In this document: piece after piece, positions 27,706-37,323 of the stretch
Layout of the letters: each line of letters opens with the position of its first letter
Numbering within the stretch: position 1 is the stretch's first letter
Assembly: GCF_002913715.1 (NCBI RefSeq)
Contig: NZ_PPCE01000006.1
Span: 62,001-126,000, forward strand
Reading direction: 5' to 3'
Length of the DNA stretch: 64,000 bases
Source of the DNA: Campylobacter concisus
GTDB lineage: Bacteria; Campylobacterota; Campylobacteria; Campylobacterales; Campylobacteraceae
The notes under the pieces: model-generated
The model's database searches: none
The model's input: only the letters and a program-made list of their open reading frames with translations
What the model was told of the DNA's origin: nothing
Position numbers and translations under genes: made by a program

Positions 27706-29124
27706 TTATATGTAGTAAATTTTTAAATTTCTTGAAATTTTGCGAGTTGCTTTTATAAATTTAAGACGCTTTTTTAGTATCTCTTCTCTACTTTTATAAA
27801 TTTGCTTGTAAATTTTACTCTCGAGCCTCTCTTTATCTGGCATTTCTGGAAGCCTTTTAAGGATACCGAGCCAGACGTCATAGTCTTGAAGATTACCAAA
27901 AATTTCTTGCATCTGCTTTAGCTTCTCTTCATACTTTTTAAACCCTTCAAAATAGAAAATTTCACATAAAAACTCGTATGTATATCTAATCTTTTTAAGC
28001 TCTATCCTAAGATCATGAAAGCTCTCATTTGGGCAGTCTTGATTAAGGCTTTTTAGCCTTTTTTGAGCCAAAACCAAAAGCATTCTAAGTTTAAACGAAC
28101 CAAGACGTGAGAGGCTTACATCAAAGAGTTTTGACTTATAAAATTCACCCTCGTTTAAAAATATCTCCCACTCTTTTAAAAATGCGTAGTTTTCTTCGTC
28201 ACCAAGGTAGCTTTTTACATTTTCATACTCTAAATCTAGAGCCTTTTTCACAAAATAGATAGGCTCGTTTGCATGTTTTTGCTCGTTTAAAAAGCTTAAA
28301 AATACATCTAAATCTCGCTTTTTGTTTGTCGAGTTTGCAAGTATTTTAAAATTCTCACCAAAAAAAAGTGTCACTTTCTCATCAAAAACGCCACTAAAAA
28401 TTTTAAGGATCGATCTAACCTTTCTTAAATTTACGCGAAGCTCATGCAAAACTTCTTCATCTTTATCTATCAAGTACTGGCTTTTTAGCCTTTTTATTAC
28501 TTTAAAAATACTAACAAAAAGGACTCTTAGCGCCTCTCCACTTTTTAGATTTGCAGCAAAATTTGGCAGAATTTCTTTTTCTTTTATGATCTTATAGGCT
28601 CTTTTGTAGTCGATTTGTTCATTTTCATTAGCATGGATGGCAAGAAATTTATTTTTATATCTTTTATCGCAAGTTACATCACTTAGGCAAAAATTTTCTA
28701 AAAATGGTGGCAGATTGAAAAAGACAGCCTCATTTTCATCGCTAAATTCGATTTCAAATGTACAAAGCCCGTTTAATTCATTTTTAAAAATGTCGATATT
28801 GCAAGGATTATTATTTAGTTTAAAAGTGTATCTATCTTTTAAGATGAAGCTACCGATGCGGTTTTTAAGAGCCTTTTTAAACTCCACTTTTTCGCAAAAT
28901 TCTTCATTTTCTTCTCTGATTAGATCTTTACCGATCTTTACAGTTTTTATAAATTTATCCTCTTCACTTCGAAAGCGGATCTCTTCATTTTGCGTTATCT
29001 TGGTATAAAATTGAGAAATTTCAAGGTGCTTAAAAACTACTCCAGCTTCTTTTAAAAAATCTAGAATTTGAGAATTTTTGAGTAAAAATTTACGCTCTAT
29101 CTCCAAACTCACATTTTTCTCCAA
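27706..29124 (-). CDS. CYTH-CHAD domain protein
   Basis: The 472-residue product joins two domains. The N-terminal CYTH domain (about 1-170) has the ExExK signature in LEIERKFLLKN and the later acidic and basic tunnel residues (EIRFRSEEDKFIKTVKIG). The C-terminal CHAD domain (about 190-460) is helical, with conserved histidines in EVLHELRVNLRKVRSIL and ESFHDLRIELKKIRYTYEFL. CYTH domains hydrolyse inorganic or nucleoside triphosphates, and CHAD binds polyphosphate. The fusion suggests a polyphosphate-linked triphosphatase. It sits between perR and ubiE. Confidence 0.88.
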   Translation of the reverse strand: MEKNVSLEIERKFLLKNSQILDFLKEAGVVFKHLEISQFYTKITQNEEIRFRSEEDKFIKTVKIGKDLIREENEEFCEKVEFKKALKNRIGSFILKDRYTFKLNNNPCNIDIFKNELNGLCTFEIEFSDENEAVFFNLPPFLENFCLSDVTCDKRYKNKFLAIHANENEQIDYKRAYKIIKEKEILPNFAANLKSGEALRVLFVSIFKVIKRLKSQYLIDKDEEVLHELRVNLRKVRSILKIFSGVFDEKVTLFFGENFKILANSTNKKRDLDVFLSFLNEQKHANEPIYFVKKALDLEYENVKSYLGDEENYAFLKEWEIFLNEGEFYKSKLFDVSLSRLGSFKLRMLLVLAQKRLKSLNQDCPNESFHDLRIELKKIRYTYEFLCEIFYFEGFKKYEEKLKQMQEIFGNLQDYDVWLGILKRLPEMPDKERLESKIYKQIYKSREEILKKRLKFIKATRKISRNLKIYYI

Positions 29125-29220
29125 AATTTTTTGTTCATTTTAGCAAGTTAGTGCTTAAAACAATGAGAAAGATACTAAATTTAGGCTTATTTTAAAAGTA
29201 TTTTTATAAGAAAAAAGATG

Positions 29221-29252
29221 AAATTTATGCTGCTAAATAGCAACATAAATTT
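29221..29252 (-). terminator. intrinsic terminator of perR
   Basis: A long stem (AAATTTATG / CATAAATTT outside, TGCTA / TAGCA inside) begins at the perR stop codon and is followed on the minus strand by TCATCTTTTTTCTT. Confidence 0.75.
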
Positions 29253-29662
29253 TATTTACAGTGTTTACAGCTTTTTACGCTAGCTACGATGTTTAGACGT
29301 TCTATTATATTTCCGATCTTCTTTTCTAGCGCCTCTTGATATTTGCCAAGCTCAGCATCATCGTAACTCACGTCCTCAACGCTTCCACAGCTTTCACAGA
29401 CAACATGGATATGTGGATATTCGTATATGTCGTATCTAGCTTTTTGATTGACGATATTTACTTCAACTACAAGACCTTCGTCTTTTAAAGTATTTAAATT
29501 TTTATAAACCGTTGCTAGAGAAACCGATGGACTCTCTTTTAAAATTTCATCATAAAGCTCATCAATCGTTGGATGCGTGTGGCGATCAAGAATTCTTAAA
29601 ACGCTAAGGCGCTGTGGCGTGACTTTTAGCCCAGATTGCTTTAATAATGATACGTATTGCAT
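29252..29662 (-). CDS. perR: Fur-family peroxide regulator PerR
   Basis: The 136-residue regulator has the Fur winged helix (about 1-80: KVTPQRLSVLRILDRHTHPT and SVSLATVYKNLNTLKDEGLV) and a metal domain with HIHVVCESCGSVEDV and a terminal CKHCK, giving two CxxC zinc sites. The residues fit PerR, which in Campylobacter represses catalase and other peroxide genes; a plain Fur homologue is the alternative. The upstream 70 bases contain AT-rich near-palindromic DNA (around 29718-29745) that could be an autoregulatory site, but no box is certain. A hairpin terminator follows. Confidence 0.85.
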   Translation of the reverse strand: MQYVSLLKQSGLKVTPQRLSVLRILDRHTHPTIDELYDEILKESPSVSLATVYKNLNTLKDEGLVVEVNIVNQKARYDIYEYPHIHVVCESCGSVEDVSYDDAELGKYQEALEKKIGNIIERLNIVASVKSCKHCK

Positions 29663-29734
29663 AATGCTTTTCCTTGTTTTTATTTTGGCTTATGCTAGCA
29701 AAAATAATATTAAACGTTACTTTATTAAATGATA

Positions 29735-31561
29735 TTAATTATTTTCTAGTAAATTTTTGGTAATCTGCTCAGCACTTATACCAAGATACTTTTCAACATC
29801 AGCAGTTGAACCATGTGGGATAAATTTATCTTCATACTCGAAGCTAATGACGCTTATATTTGAGATTTTATTTTCTTGTAGAAATGCACTTACTATATCG
29901 CCAATACCGCCTTTTTTAGCACTATCGCTAAATATGTACCACTTTTTAGTGCGTTTTGCAAGACCTAATAAAAGCTCACTATCAAGTGGTTTTGCAAAGA
30001 CAAGATCAACCAATATCACATCAAGCTTGCCAGTTAGTAAATTTCTGACCAAATTTGCCCTACCAACGCCGTTACCATAGCCTAAAAATGCGATATCACT
30101 CTTTGCGTCAGCTAAAATTTCACCCTTGCCAAACTCAAGTGGCTGAGCTTCAAACTCATCTCTTAAGATAAATGCCCCACGCGGATATCTAAATGCGCTA
30201 ACACCCTTGTAAGAGTAGGCAAATTCCATAACATTTTTCATGCTCTCTTCGCACCTTGGGGCAAAAAGAACCATGTTTGGCACAGCGTTTAAGAAGCTAA
30301 TGTCAAAAGCACCCTGATGCGTTTCGCCGTCCTCGCCCACGATGCCAGCCCTATCCATCGCAAAGGTGATATTTAAATTTAAAATAGAAGCGTCGTGAAT
30401 GACTTGATCATAGGCCCTTTGCATGAATGTCGAGTATATTGCAACAAATGGTTTAAAACCCTCTTTTGCCATAGCTGACATCGAGGTGACTGCATGCTGC
30501 TCGGCTATCGCTACGTCCCAAAAACGATCTGGAAATTCTTGTATCAAAGCGTCCATGCCAGTGCCTGTTGGCATCGCGGCCGTTACGCCAACGATGTCGC
30601 TATGCTCTCTTGCCATCTTTAAAAGCTGCTCGCTAAAGATCGCCGTGGCTGACTTGTTTGACTGTCTTTTGATAAATTCGCCACTTTTTAGATCAAATGG
30701 CCCAACTCCGTGCCAATTTTCATAACACCCCTCAGCAAATTCATATCCTTTGCCCTTTAGCGTCTGTACATGCACTATGACTGGTTTTTTCATATTTTTG
30801 GCAGTTTCAAATGTACTAAGAAGCGCTGAAAGGTCATGTCCATCAACTGGGCCTATATACTCGAGTCCAAGCTCTTCGAAAAACATGCCAGGAGTGATGA
30901 GTCTAATGCCCTCTTCGATACGTCTAGCCATGTATGCAGCTGAATCTGGCATATAGCTTAGAAATTTCTCAACCCTGCCCTTAAATTTTTGATAAAACTG
31001 TCCTGCCATCATCTGGCTTAGATACTTGCTAAGCGCGCCTATAGGCTTGCTTATACTCATCTCGTTGTCGTTTAGGATGATGACGCAAGGATATTTTCTA
31101 TCCCCTAGCTCATTTAGCGCCTCGTACGCCATTCCGCCACTTAGTGAGCCATCACCTATGACAGCTACTGGGATACGATCTTCATTTTTAAGTTTTATCG
31201 CCTTTGCAGCACCAACTGCTAAAGATATGGACGTCGAGCTATGCCCTGCTACAAAGTAGTCAAATTTACTCTCGCTTGGCTTTGTATAGCCACTGATACC
31301 ATTAAATTTTCTAAGTGTATCAAAGCTCTCCCAGCGTCCAGTTAGTAGCTTGTGTGCGTAGCTTTGGTGGCTCACATCAAAAATAAATGGATCTTTTGTC
31401 ACATCAAAAATTTTATGCATCGCAACGATGATCTCGACTGCACCAATATTTGAGCTAAGATGACCGCCATTTTTGCTAACGGTGGCTAAAATTTTATCCC
31501 TGATGTCATGACAAAGTGCGTTTAGTTCATCAACATCTAAACTTTTAACGTCTTTATTCAT
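29735..31561 (-). CDS. dxs: 1-deoxy-D-xylulose-5-phosphate synthase
   Basis: The 608-residue TPP enzyme starts the MEP isoprenoid pathway. Its TPP-binding motif is VIGDGSLSGGMAYEALNELG (about 135-154, with downstream NDNEMSIS). The transketolase-like centre follows (FAMDRAGIVGEDGETHQGAF, about 398-417). The end carries the C-terminal transketolase domain (about 480-608). It overlaps fliH by 8 bases and closes the motor operon, a gene order (fliF-fliG-fliH-dxs) known in Campylobacter. Confidence 0.97.
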   Translation of the reverse strand: MNKDVKSLDVDELNALCHDIRDKILATVSKNGGHLSSNIGAVEIIVAMHKIFDVTKDPFIFDVSHQSYAHKLLTGRWESFDTLRKFNGISGYTKPSESKFDYFVAGHSSTSISLAVGAAKAIKLKNEDRIPVAVIGDGSLSGGMAYEALNELGDRKYPCVIILNDNEMSISKPIGALSKYLSQMMAGQFYQKFKGRVEKFLSYMPDSAAYMARRIEEGIRLITPGMFFEELGLEYIGPVDGHDLSALLSTFETAKNMKKPVIVHVQTLKGKGYEFAEGCYENWHGVGPFDLKSGEFIKRQSNKSATAIFSEQLLKMAREHSDIVGVTAAMPTGTGMDALIQEFPDRFWDVAIAEQHAVTSMSAMAKEGFKPFVAIYSTFMQRAYDQVIHDASILNLNITFAMDRAGIVGEDGETHQGAFDISFLNAVPNMVLFAPRCEESMKNVMEFAYSYKGVSAFRYPRGAFILRDEFEAQPLEFGKGEILADAKSDIAFLGYGNGVGRANLVRNLLTGKLDVILVDLVFAKPLDSELLLGLAKRTKKWYIFSDSAKKGGIGDIVSAFLQENKISNISVISFEYEDKFIPHGSTADVEKYLGISAEQITKNLLENN

Positions 31562-32417
31562 TATTTACCAGCATTTTTAGTTTTTCTAGCCTTGTTTGCA
31601 TAGTCGCATCGATATTGCCGCCATCACTTATAATAACCACACCGCCTTTGCTTATAGCATCATCAGCGCTTATCTTGACGTGTTCATTCTTGCTAAATTG
31701 CTCTTTTATATATTCGCTATCTTCTGGATTTACGCGAATTTCTATGTTTTTTACGTCGCTTAGCTCTTTTATAAGCGAATTTGCTAGGTGATGAGCGATC
31801 TGGCTAGATACGCTTGAAACCTCTTTTTCTATCACCTCTTTTGCGATCTTTATCGCAGTTTGCCCAAGCTCTTCCTCGCTCTTTTTCAAAAACTCATCAA
31901 ATTTAACATACTGCTCATCTAACTTTGCAGCTGAAGCGCTAAATCTAGCCTCAAGCTCATTTATCTTCGCTTCATTTGCCGCATTTGCTTGGGCGATACC
32001 CTCATTTTTGCCATCTTCTTTAGCACGAGAAATTTCAGTATCAAGGCGCTTAGCAAATTCGCTCTCTTGATTTTCTATTTGCATTTGAAGTTTGATGATA
32101 TTGCTACTTAGCTCATCTGTTTTTTTAAGCAGTTCTTCAACAAAGCTCGACTCACCTCCTTGCTGTATTTGTGGACTTTGAGCCTGAGAAGCAAAGTGGT
32201 TTTGTGAGTTTGTTTGCGTTTGATGACTAGCTTGAGGAACAAAATTTTCACTCTTTTGCCCAAAATTTTGCTCACTTAGCTCTTCACTAAGATTATTTTC
32301 CTCTATCAATACAGGAGCACTATCTGTGGCTCGCTCTCCAACTCCAAGCACCTTAAATCTATAATTTTCTATAAAGTGAGCTGGAGAAGTCTCACTGGTT
32401 ATTACGCTGCTTTTCAT
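31554..32417 (-). CDS. fliH: flagellar assembly protein FliH
   Basis: The 287-residue protein is the flagellar type III export regulator that holds the FliI ATPase at the C ring. The N-terminal half is Gln/Ser-rich and low in order (QASHQTQTNSQNHFASQ, about 65-82), followed by a coiled coil (about 95-185). The C-terminal part has the FliH signature EEELGQTAIKIAKEVIEKEV and RVNPEDSEYIKEQF. It overlaps fliG by 4 bases and dxs by 8 bases. Confidence 0.92.
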   Translation of the reverse strand: MKSSVITSETSPAHFIENYRFKVLGVGERATDSAPVLIEENNLSEELSEQNFGQKSENFVPQASHQTQTNSQNHFASQAQSPQIQQGGESSFVEELLKKTDELSSNIIKLQMQIENQESEFAKRLDTEISRAKEDGKNEGIAQANAANEAKINELEARFSASAAKLDEQYVKFDEFLKKSEEELGQTAIKIAKEVIEKEVSSVSSQIAHHLANSLIKELSDVKNIEIRVNPEDSEYIKEQFSKNEHVKISADDAISKGGVVIISDGGNIDATMQTRLEKLKMLVNNE

Positions 32418-33448
32418 TCTATCATCTCATCTGCTTCGCCGACTTGGAATACACCTTGATCAGCTAGAGTTTGCACCGTCTCTACTATGCGTCTTTGAGC
32501 CTCTTCAACATCTTTTACACGCACCGCACCAAGATATTGCATCTCCTCTTTAAAGGCTTCTGCTGCACGCTGAGACATATTTGATAAAAATTTATCCTTT
32601 ATGCCATCGCTTGAGCCTTTAAATGCGACCATAAGGTCTTTTTTATCGACATTTTTAAGGATTTCTCTAATTGCGGTTGCGTTAAGGTTGATAATATCTT
32701 CAAAGGTAAACATAAGCTCTTTAATCGTTGTTGCAAGCTTATCATCGCTTTGTTCGATGCGTTCGATCGTGCTTTTGCTAGCTTTTTGCCCAAGTCTATT
32801 AAGTACTTCTGCTACAGCTCTTGGACCGCCAACTTCGACTTTGTATGATGTAAGACTTTCAAGCTTGCCCTCAAGCACAGTTGAAACACGCTTAATTACC
32901 GATGGACTAATATCACCAAGATTTGCCATCCTGATCACGACTTCGCTTCTTAACTCATCTGAGAAAAAGCTAAGCGTTTCAGCAGCACTTGTTGAGTCCA
33001 TATGAGCTAGTATTAGCGCGATGGTTTGAGGGTGCTCTTTTATGATAAAGTCTGCAAGCTGTTGTGGTTTTATCTTATCAAGATAGCCAAAGCTTTTTGA
33101 GTTTTCCATGCTTTTTGCAAGCTTGTCTAAAATTTTCTGAGCAGCTTCTGGACCAAATGTGCGGTAAAGAATTTCTTTTGCGTACTCTAAACCGCCACTT
33201 CTCATATATTGATTTGACTGCATTAATGCGTAAAATTCTTCTAGTACAGCGCTTGCGACTTGCTTATCAATATTTTTCGCAGTTGCGATATAGCCTGAAA
33301 TTTCAGTGATGACATCAACATCCATGTGAGAAAAAATAAGAGCAGTTGCCTCTTCGCCAAGCTGAATCAGCAAAATAGCAATCTTTTCAGGCATCGATAG
33401 ATCATCATAAATCATTTTTTGCTTGTCATTTAGCTTTATTGACATCAA
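32414..33448 (-). CDS. fliG: flagellar motor switch protein FliG
   Basis: The 344-residue switch protein couples the stator to the rotor in the C ring. The N-terminal domain starts near residue 15 (LSMPEKIAILLIQLGEEATA). The EHPQ motif is present (FIIKEHPQTIALILAHM, about 131-147). The C-terminal torque domain includes FTFEDIINLNATAIREIL and KDLMVAFKGSSDGIKDKFL, where charged residues face the stator. It overlaps fliF and fliH by 4 bases each, so the three are translationally coupled. Confidence 0.97.
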   Translation of the reverse strand: MMSIKLNDKQKMIYDDLSMPEKIAILLIQLGEEATALIFSHMDVDVITEISGYIATAKNIDKQVASAVLEEFYALMQSNQYMRSGGLEYAKEILYRTFGPEAAQKILDKLAKSMENSKSFGYLDKIKPQQLADFIIKEHPQTIALILAHMDSTSAAETLSFFSDELRSEVVIRMANLGDISPSVIKRVSTVLEGKLESLTSYKVEVGGPRAVAEVLNRLGQKASKSTIERIEQSDDKLATTIKELMFTFEDIINLNATAIREILKNVDKKDLMVAFKGSSDGIKDKFLSNMSQRAAEAFKEEMQYLGAVRVKDVEEAQRRIVETVQTLADQGVFQVGEADEMIE

Positions 33449-35142
33449 ATTTCCTTACGCATATTAAAGTCGCTGTCATTTTTTACCATATCTTGAAGTA
33501 GCATTGCTATCTCTTCGTTTCTTTCTGTGATGACTGCTCTCATTTTCTCAAGTAAAACATCGTATTTTAGTTCATCTTCATTAAACTCGCCACTAAGTCC
33601 TAGCTGCTCTTCGACCTTTTTGCGAGCAGCTTTAAATTTCTCAAGTGTATCTTCAGCATCTACCTCAATATCTTCAAGGCCATCTTGAACTTGCTCCTCT
33701 TCTTCTTTTGTCTCTTCAAGCATCTTTTGCATAAATGGCACAATGACTTTTTTATAGAAAATATAAAGCAACAATGCTGCGAAAATATATTTTAACAGCG
33801 GCATAAATGGCACTACATAGTTATTCACAAAGCCATCCATCTTCTCACTAGCGCTTATATCTTTGCCGGTTTTAAACTCAAAGTTATCTAAACTTACTTC
33901 ATCGTCCCTATTTTGGTTATAGCCGATTGATTGTTTGATTAAATTTGTGATTGACTCTCTTTGCTCTTTGGTAAGTGGGGCAAATTCAAGCTCGCCAGTT
34001 GGCTTGCCGTCTTTGTCTTTTTTGCTCTGATAAAGTCCGTCTATAACGACAGCCGCACTCACTCTATTTATGCTAGCAAACTGCCCTTTGACATTTGTCA
34101 CTTTCTTTGAAATTTCGTAGTTTGTCTGCTGCGAGCTTTTGTTGTACTGCTCTTTTAAAGTGCTATCATCTAGCCCTTGAACAGGGCCTACGTTGCTAAC
34201 CGCACCTGGCACGCCGCCCACTTCATTTGGAGCTGAGCCTTGGCGTTTTTCCTCGATATTACTTTCACTTCTTACGACGTTATTTGGGTCATAAACCTCG
34301 CTTTTTGTATCTTTTTTATCAAAGTCAAAGTCGATATTTACCTTTGCTACGACCTTATCTGCTCCGCCCACGATAGGAGCTAGCACATTTACGATCTTTT
34401 GCTCATAGTTATTTTCAAACTCGCGCTTATAGCGTATCTGCTGAGCTATAGCATCACTATCAAACTCACCGTCTTCATCGCCAAGTGCGACGCCATCTTG
34501 ATTGATGATCTTTACATTTTCTGTGCTTAAATTTGTAACAGAGGCAGCGACAAGGTTTTTAATGCCAAAAATTTGCTTTGCGTTTAGGCTAACGCCTGGC
34601 TTTAGCTCAACAACGATAGACGCTGTTGGAAGTGCTTGACGCTCAGTAAAAACGCTCTCTTTAGGGATAGCGATACGAACAGTCGCTTTTTGGATAGACG
34701 AGAGGCTCTCGATCGTTCTAGCTAGTTCGCCCTCAAGCGCTCTTTGAAATTTTACTCTTTGCTCGGCATCGGTCGCGCCAAATTCTTGCTTATCAAAAAT
34801 TTCAAAACCGATTTTGCTCTCTTTTGGTATTCCAAGCGTTGCAACAGCGATACGCTCTTTATAGACATCGCTCGTTGGCACAAGGATAGTGCCTTCGTTT
34901 GCTAATTTATATTTAATTCCATCTTTGTTTAGCTGATCAAGTATTAAGGCAGAATCATTTGGGCTAATATTTTCAAAAAGGACGCCGTAACCTGCAAAAT
35001 TTTCATTTTTGCTTTTATAGAGTGTTAAAAATACCAAAAATGCCACGACCAAGACGATCGAGCTAGCAGCAACGATTTTTTGCTTTAATGAAAGCTTTTG
35101 ATAAATTTGACTTATTTGATGAAGTAATGCTTTAAAATCCAT
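33445..35142 (-). CDS. fliF: flagellar MS-ring protein FliF
   Basis: The 565-residue protein builds the basal-body MS ring in the inner membrane. One membrane helix lies at about 25-45 (VAASSIVLVVAFLVFLTLY) and another at about 438-458 (LKYIFAALLLYIFYKKVIV). The periplasmic ring-building motifs include KFQRALEGELARTIESLSSI (about 130-150). The C-terminus (about 480-565) is acidic and provides the FliG-binding tail. It starts 4 bases after hisC, so amino-acid and flagellar genes share one transcript. Confidence 0.97.
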   Translation of the reverse strand: MDFKALLHQISQIYQKLSLKQKIVAASSIVLVVAFLVFLTLYKSKNENFAGYGVLFENISPNDSALILDQLNKDGIKYKLANEGTILVPTSDVYKERIAVATLGIPKESKIGFEIFDKQEFGATDAEQRVKFQRALEGELARTIESLSSIQKATVRIAIPKESVFTERQALPTASIVVELKPGVSLNAKQIFGIKNLVAASVTNLSTENVKIINQDGVALGDEDGEFDSDAIAQQIRYKREFENNYEQKIVNVLAPIVGGADKVVAKVNIDFDFDKKDTKSEVYDPNNVVRSESNIEEKRQGSAPNEVGGVPGAVSNVGPVQGLDDSTLKEQYNKSSQQTNYEISKKVTNVKGQFASINRVSAAVVIDGLYQSKKDKDGKPTGELEFAPLTKEQRESITNLIKQSIGYNQNRDDEVSLDNFEFKTGKDISASEKMDGFVNNYVVPFMPLLKYIFAALLLYIFYKKVIVPFMQKMLEETKEEEEQVQDGLEDIEVDAEDTLEKFKAARKKVEEQLGLSGEFNEDELKYDVLLEKMRAVITERNEEIAMLLQDMVKNDSDFNMRKEI

Positions 35143-35146
35143 ATTC

Positions 35147-36244
35147 CTACTTTAAAATTTGCTTTAATTCTTCAAAAACTCTATCATTTTGCCAGCTAAG
35201 GCCGATGGTGATTCTCACCGCATTTAAGGCGTAGCTTTTTAGATCTCGCAAAATTATACCCTTTTTTAGCATCTTTTCGCATATCTGGCTTGATTTTGGC
35301 TCGTTAAATTTAAAAGTTATGAAATTCGTATAGCTTGGGATAAATTCTATGCCATTTTGCTCTGCAAATTCTTCATATCTCTTCATTTGCTCGAAGTTAT
35401 TTTGCATGGTTTGCTGCACAAACTCATCATCTCCAAGTGCTACTATCGCGGCTCTTAGGCTTGGGGTTGTGATATTAAATGGAGCTCTTAGTTTTGAGAG
35501 AGCGCCTATTATCTCTTCATTTGCTACGCCGTATCCTACGCGCATGCCACCAAGTGCGTAAGCCTTTGAAAATGTTCCAAGATAGATGACATTTTTAAGC
35601 TTAGCCACATCACTTGGCCTTATCTCTTTTTTGCTATCTTTAAATTTAGCAAATTCGTTGTAGGCACAATCAAGCACCACAAGTGTATTTTCATCAATCT
35701 TTTCTATAAATTTAAATATCTCTTCAGCATCTAAACACTCACCCAAAGGGTTGTTTGGCATACATAGAAAAATGACTGAAATTTCATCTTTTTTTGCATT
35801 GTAAATTTCCAAAAATTCATTTAGATCGTGCCCCATGCTCTTTGTGCGATAAATTTTTGCTCCAGTTTGCTTTGCATAAATTTCATACATTGCAAAGGTC
35901 ACACCAGCCATCAAAACACCGCTTTGTTTGTTTGCTTTTGCGTGCAGTGCGTATTCTATGATCTGGTCGCTTCCGGAGCCGATTATCAAATTTTTACTAG
36001 TTACGCCAAATTTTTTAGCCAGCCCTTCTTTTAGTTCAAAATAGCTGTCGTCTGGATATAGATGCGCTTTTTTAGCGGCCTCTTTTAGTGCCTCCTCTAC
36101 GCGTTTGCTAGTGCCAAAAGGATTTTCGTTGCTAGCTAGCTTGATTACATCTTTTGCCTCGATACCAAATTCTCTAACTACAAGTTCGATCGGCTTTCCA
36201 GCCTCATAATTAACTAAATCATCTAAAAAATCATTAAACTTCAT
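35147..36244 (-). CDS. hisC: histidinol-phosphate aminotransferase
   Basis: The 365-residue class I/II aminotransferase makes histidinol phosphate. The PLP lysine sits in [19 protein letters not shown] (about 217-235). Other family pieces are [11 protein letters not shown] near the N-terminus, [20 protein letters not shown], and [10 protein letters not shown]. Related enzymes also transaminate prephenate or phenylpyruvate, and the gene next to pheA makes such a dual role plausible. Its start overlaps the pheA stop by one base, and fliF follows 4 bases later. Confidence 0.92.
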   Translation of the reverse strand: MKFNDFLDDLVNYEAGKPIELVVREFGIEAKDVIKLASNENPFGTSKRVEEALKEAAKKAHLYPDDSYFELKEGLAKKFGVTSKNLIIGSGSDQIIEYALHAKANKQSGVLMAGVTFAMYEIYAKQTGAKIYRTKSMGHDLNEFLEIYNAKKDEISVIFLCMPNNPLGECLDAEEIFKFIEKIDENTLVVLDCAYNEFAKFKDSKKEIRPSDVAKLKNVIYLGTFSKAYALGGMRVGYGVANEEIIGALSKLRAPFNITTPSLRAAIVALGDDEFVQQTMQNNFEQMKRYEEFAEQNGIEFIPSYTNFITFKFNEPKSSQICEKMLKKGIILRDLKSYALNAVRITIGLSWQNDRVFEELKQILK

Positions 36245-37323
36245 TACTCTTCTCCGTTTAAATAACTTCCTAACCAGCTTATCTCAGCACCGCTCTCTTT
36301 TGCGAGTTCAAAGGCATTTTGTACCTTCTCATCGTCGATATGTCCTTCAAAATCAAGATAAAACATTGACTTAAATTCGCGCTGTTTTATAGGGCGTGAC
36401 TCAAGTTTTGTGATATTGATATTTTCATTTTTAAAGATAGAAAGTAGATCAGCAAGGCGTCCTGGACTGTGATCAGTCTTTGCAAGGATTGAAGTTTTTG
36501 AGTTTTCAACCTTGGCGTTTTTAAAATCGCTTAAAATCAAAAACCTCGTTCTATTTGCCATATTGTCTTCAATCGTCTCATAGACGATTGGCACGTTATA
36601 AATTTTTGCTGCAATCTTTGAGCAAATGGCGGCTGAGTTTCTATCCATTGATGCCATATATGCAGCTGCTGCGGTTGATTTTGCTGGAACAAATTCAATT
36701 TCGTTTAGCATATGATCTTCTAAAAATTTACGGCATTGATTATACCCTTGCGGATGTGAATAAATTCGCTTTATATCTTTTAAATTTTCATTTATGCTAA
36801 CAAAGCTGTGATGGATATCCACATAAAGCTCAGCAACTATTTTTATATCGCTAAATTTACTCAAACAATCAAGCGTAGCACCAACAGCGCCTTCGGTGTT
36901 GTTTTCAATAGGCACAACGCCGTATTTTGCCTCTTTTTGAGCTAATTTTGTAAAAACTGCCTCGATCGTAGCAAGTGGCAAATATGAACTCATCGCACCA
37001 AATCTACTCTGAGCCGCCTGATGCGTGTAAGTGCCTTCAGGTCCTAGATAGACGATCTTTTGAGGCATTTCTAAATTTCTACTTACAGCAAAAATTTCAA
37101 GATAAATGGCCTCGATCGCAGCTTTATTTAAAGCTTTGTCTTTGCTAAGACTAGTTAAGCGGTTTATGATAGCTCGCTCGCGTTCAGGACGATATATGGG
37201 CGTTCCGCTAGTTTGTTTTAGCTTGCCGATTTGTTCAACTAAAATCATCCTTTCATTTAGTTTATTTAAGATGAGATCATCGATCGCATCGATCTCTTTT
37301 CTAAGCTCTTTTAGCTCTTGCAT
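36244..37323 (-). CDS. pheA: bifunctional chorismate mutase/prephenate dehydratase
   Basis: The 359-residue P-protein makes phenylpyruvate from chorismate. The chorismate mutase helical domain is at 1-90 ([20 protein letters not shown]). Prephenate dehydratase follows ([16 protein letters not shown], about 89-104; [19 protein letters not shown]). The ACT domain (about 275-355) has [20 protein letters not shown] and the ESRP-like KLESRPI, the phenylalanine-binding site. It overlaps lysA by 23 bases and hisC by one base. Confidence 0.97.
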   Translation of the reverse strand: MQELKELRKEIDAIDDLILNKLNERMILVEQIGKLKQTSGTPIYRPERERAIINRLTSLSKDKALNKAAIEAIYLEIFAVSRNLEMPQKIVYLGPEGTYTHQAAQSRFGAMSSYLPLATIEAVFTKLAQKEAKYGVVPIENNTEGAVGATLDCLSKFSDIKIVAELYVDIHHSFVSINENLKDIKRIYSHPQGYNQCRKFLEDHMLNEIEFVPAKSTAAAAYMASMDRNSAAICSKIAAKIYNVPIVYETIEDNMANRTRFLILSDFKNAKVENSKTSILAKTDHSPGRLADLLSIFKNENINITKLESRPIKQREFKSMFYLDFEGHIDDEKVQNAFELAKESGAEISWLGSYLNGEE